NCBI GenBank assembly: GCA_036406615.1
Contig: DASXAQ010000037.1
Location: forward strand, 1 to 23,189
Length of the DNA stretch: 23,189 bases
Source: DASXAQ01 sp036406615
GTDB taxonomy: Bacteria > Actinomycetota > UBA4738
Direction: 5' to 3'
The notes under the pieces are model-generated. The model was not told where the DNA came from, made no database searches, and was given only the letters and a program-made list of their open reading frames with translations. Below are positions 21,362 to 23,189 of the stretch, one piece after another (within the stretch, counting starts at the first letter, position 1; each line of letters starts with the position of its first letter). Made by a program: the position numbers and the translations under genes.

Positions 21362-22927
21362 GTGCCCGAGCCAACCGCGGATCCGCGAGCTCGCGTTCGC
21401 CTCGCCGAGCTGCTCACCGCGCTCTCCCTGGTCAGCGACCTGGCCCGCGGACATCCCCCAAGCGAGGCCATGCGAGCGAGCGTGGTCGCGACCCGGCTCG
21501 CCCGACGGCTCGGGCTGGGCGAAGCCGACGTCGCCGACGCATACTGGGTCACGCTGCTGCGACACGTGGGCTGCACCGCCAGCTCACACGAGTACGCCGT
21601 GGCCCTCGGAGGGGACGACGTGGCCGCGCGTGGCCGCGGGGACATGGTCGACACGGCGACGCCGCGCGAGGTGATGGCGTACCTCTGGGAGCTCGCCCCG
21701 TCGGGACCGCTCGGGCGGCGGATCGTGGAGACCGCCTCCGTAGCCCGTCGCGCCAAGGCCGTCAGCGCCACGGGAGCCAGGGCCAACTGCGAGGTCGGGG
21801 CCCAGATGGCCAACCGCTTCGGGCTCGCTTCCGGTGTGGTCCAGGCCTTCGAGGACGTCTTCGAACGATGGGACGGCAGGGGGTCGCCCCGGGGTCGCCG
21901 CGGCGATGCGATTGCGCTGCCCGCGCGCGTCGCCGCGGTCGCCTTCGCGGCCGCGATGTTCGAGACCGCGGGCGGAAGCGAGGCCGCGGTGCAGGCCATC
22001 GGACGGTGGCGGGGCAGGGCGCTGGACCCCTCGATCGCCGCGACGTTCCTTCGGGAGTCCGGCGACATCCTGACCACACCGAGTGAGGGTGACGCCTGGG
22101 AGATCGCCGTCGATGCCGAACCCGAACCGACGCGGTTCGTCTCGGATCACGGGCTGGACGACGTGGCCGCCGCGTTCGCGCACGCCGTGGATCTCAAATC
22201 GGTGTTCCTCCAGGGCCACTCGTCGGGCGTCGCGTTGCTCGCGGAAGCGGCCGGGCGAGCGCAGGGTCTCCCCGAGACCGACGTCGCTACGGTTCGCAGG
22301 GCCGCGCTGTTCCACGATCTCGGCCGCGCCGGTGTGCCGAGCGGCATGTGGGAGCGTGCCGGGCCGCTCTCGCGAAGCGAATGGGAACTGGTTCGATTGC
22401 ACCCGTATCACACCGAGCGGATCCTGGCGCGATCGCCTGCCCTGTCGTCGCTTGCGGCGATCGCCGGTTCCCACCACGAACGCCTCGACGGCTCCGGCTA
22501 CCACCGCGGTGTGTCCGCGCCACAGCTCGGCGGGCCGGCCCGGATCCTCGCTGCGGCGGACGTCTACCACGCGCTGACGCAAGCCCGCCCGCACCGGCCC
22601 GCGCTGTCTCCCGAGGACGCGCGACGAGCGCTCGAGGCACTACCACTCGACCGGGCGGCGGTTGCCGCCGTCCTCGATGCCGCCGGCCAGCCGCACGATC
22701 GCGCCCGCTCCGCCCATCCGGCCGGGCTGACCGAACGGGAGGTGGAGGTGCTGCGTCTGCTGGCCCGGGGCCGAGCCGAGAAACAGATCGCGCGAGCCCT
22801 GTCGATCGCCCCCAGCACGGTTCACACCCACGTCGTGCACATCTACGAGAAGGCGGGCGTGTCGACTCGGGCGGCTGCGGCGATGTTCGCCATGGAGCAC
22901 GGACTGGTGGGACCTCAGGGCTCCTGA
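21362..22927 (+). CDS. Double HD-GYP-like domain protein with C-terminal LuxR HTH
   Basis: A 521-residue protein in three parts. Residues 1-220 resemble an HD-GYP module that has lost its metal HD pair but keeps VFERWDGRGSPRG (Asp171). Residues 270-430 are a second module with LFHDLGRAGVPS (His318, Asp319), HPYHTERIL and HHERLDGSGYHRG (His371, His372, Asp376), where the GYP motif reads GYH. Residues 456-517 are a LuxR-type HTH (LTEREVEVLRLLARG, SIAPSTVHTHVVHIYEKAGV). HD-GYP enzymes hydrolyse cyclic dinucleotides; here the domain may degrade or sense a nucleotide and control DNA binding directly. There is no receiver domain. GTG 21362 follows TATCCT by six bases. Confidence 0.85.
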   Translation: MPEPTADPRARVRLAELLTALSLVSDLARGHPPSEAMRASVVATRLARRLGLGEADVADAYWVTLLRHVGCTASSHEYAVALGGDDVAARGRGDMVDTATPREVMAYLWELAPSGPLGRRIVETASVARRAKAVSATGARANCEVGAQMANRFGLASGVVQAFEDVFERWDGRGSPRGRRGDAIALPARVAAVAFAAAMFETAGGSEAAVQAIGRWRGRALDPSIAATFLRESGDILTTPSEGDAWEIAVDAEPEPTRFVSDHGLDDVAAAFAHAVDLKSVFLQGHSSGVALLAEAAGRAQGLPETDVATVRRAALFHDLGRAGVPSGMWERAGPLSRSEWELVRLHPYHTERILARSPALSSLAAIAGSHHERLDGSGYHRGVSAPQLGGPARILAAADVYHALTQARPHRPALSPEDARRALEALPLDRAAVAAVLDAAGQPHDRARSAHPAGLTEREVEVLRLLARGRAEKQIARALSIAPSTVHTHVVHIYEKAGVSTRAAAAMFAMEHGLVGPQGS

Positions 22928-22938
22928 TCGGCACTCCT

Positions 22939-22975
22939 GGTTCGGGTCCGCGAAGCGGGAGGTCGATACCGAACC
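22939..22975. terminator. Nested hairpin between convergent genes
   Basis: An outer stem GGTTCGG (22939-22945) with CCGAACC (22969-22975) encloses an inner stem CCGC-GAA-GCGG (22948-22958). It fills the 49 bases between the HD-LuxR stop and the stop of the right-edge gene, so it may end transcription from both sides. It has no T-run. Confidence 0.4.
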
Positions 22976-22976
22976 G

Positions 22977-23189
22977 TTAGGCCGAGGACGGCGGTCCCGC
23001 GGCGATCCGCGCTCGAACCTCACCCATGCGCTCGGCGCTGTGGTGCGGCTCCTCCCACCGGGTCTCGAGCCACCACGTGCTTCCGGCTTCCGCCCACGGC
23101 GCGACCATCGCCGCCGCAGCCGAGGCGTCGTCCGCCGGGGTCTCCCCTTCGGCGATCACGTCCAGGTTCGGATCCGCGCCGTGATCGAG
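22977..23189 (-). CDS. Luciferase-like (LLM-class) oxidoreductase, C-terminal fragment
   Basis: The last 70 residues of a gene entering from the right edge. The reading LDVIAEGETPADD, then MVAPWAEAGSTWWLE, then PHHSAERMGEVRARIAAGPP resembles the C-terminal end of actinobacterial LLM-class flavin- or F420-dependent monooxygenases, where a G-A-T-W-W-x-E strand is followed by a final helix ending R-x-R-I-x-x-G-P. The open frame continues to the window edge without a stop, so GTG 23159 is not taken as the start. Cofactor and substrate cannot be judged from this fragment. Confidence 0.6.
   Translation of the reverse strand, partial: LDHGADPNLDVIAEGETPADDASAAAAMVAPWAEAGSTWWLETRWEEPHHSAERMGEVRARIAAGPPSSA

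Noticed and set aside
1..23189. Possible mobile element, CRISPR array, tRNA, rRNA or integration site.
   Set aside because: I saw no transposase, integrase, regularly spaced repeats, tRNA-like cloverleaf or conserved rRNA sequence; a tRNA or rRNA model search could confirm this.

Overview
The window is GC-rich, gene-dense bacterial chromosome with no gap over about 100 bases between genes and no RNA gene, CRISPR array, insertion sequence or phage gene that I can see. GTG starts, 4-base ATGA/GTGA gene overlaps, probable leaderless promoters, repeat proteins with WAVG motifs and a luciferase-like monooxygenase fragment suggest an uncultured Actinobacteriota or a related Chloroflexota/Dormibacterota-type lineage. 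That placement is inference; no marker gene is present.

Left edge to 2.0 kb: the 5' end of an ECF sigma factor (minus) diverges from a flavin-dependent halogenase-like FAD oxidoreductase, followed by a small helical protein. 2.0-8.3 kb, all minus: a GT-C-like membrane protein, an OmpR-type response regulator and a histidine kinase form one overlapping operon (8269 to 4855). Next comes a LolD/MacB-type ABC ATPase, its FtsX/MacB-like permease and a GDSL/SGNH lipoprotein hydrolase (4789 to 2029). The 65-base gap between the two operons carries an exact direct repeat with an 11-base period, the kind of site OmpR-family regulators bind. The two-component system therefore probably controls the transporter.

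8.4-11.9 kb, plus: a fully overlapping operon of GT2 glycosyltransferase, DUF2064/TIGR04282 nucleotidyltransferase-like protein, SAM methyltransferase and membrane-anchored sulfite-oxidase-like molybdoenzyme. It converges on a minus-strand NAD-dependent sugar epimerase with a Cys-rich insertion. With the divergent GT-C protein and its two-component system, this looks like an uncharacterised envelope glycoconjugate locus and is the best candidate here for an undescribed system. 12.9-16.2 kb, minus: TetR regulator, Rieske protein, CLC chloride transporter with CBS domains, then the epimerase.

16.3-19.1 kb: a two-gene ABC exporter diverges from tetR across a perfect palindrome. It converges on an arsR-SRPBCC-SRPBCC operon (minus) whose arsR start codon lies inside an inverted repeat. 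19.1-23.2 kb, plus: a lipoprotein, a secreted protein with seven WAVG repeats (likely a seven-bladed propeller, apparently starting at CTG), a SnoaL/NTF2-like protein, and a double HD-GYP-like protein with a LuxR HTH. The right edge holds the C-terminus of a luciferase-like oxidoreductase (minus).

Five genes that begin transcription units (sigma factor, GT-C, GT2, lipoprotein, HD-LuxR) have a TANNNT hexamer exactly six bases before the start codon. This fixes their starts and implies leaderless mRNAs.
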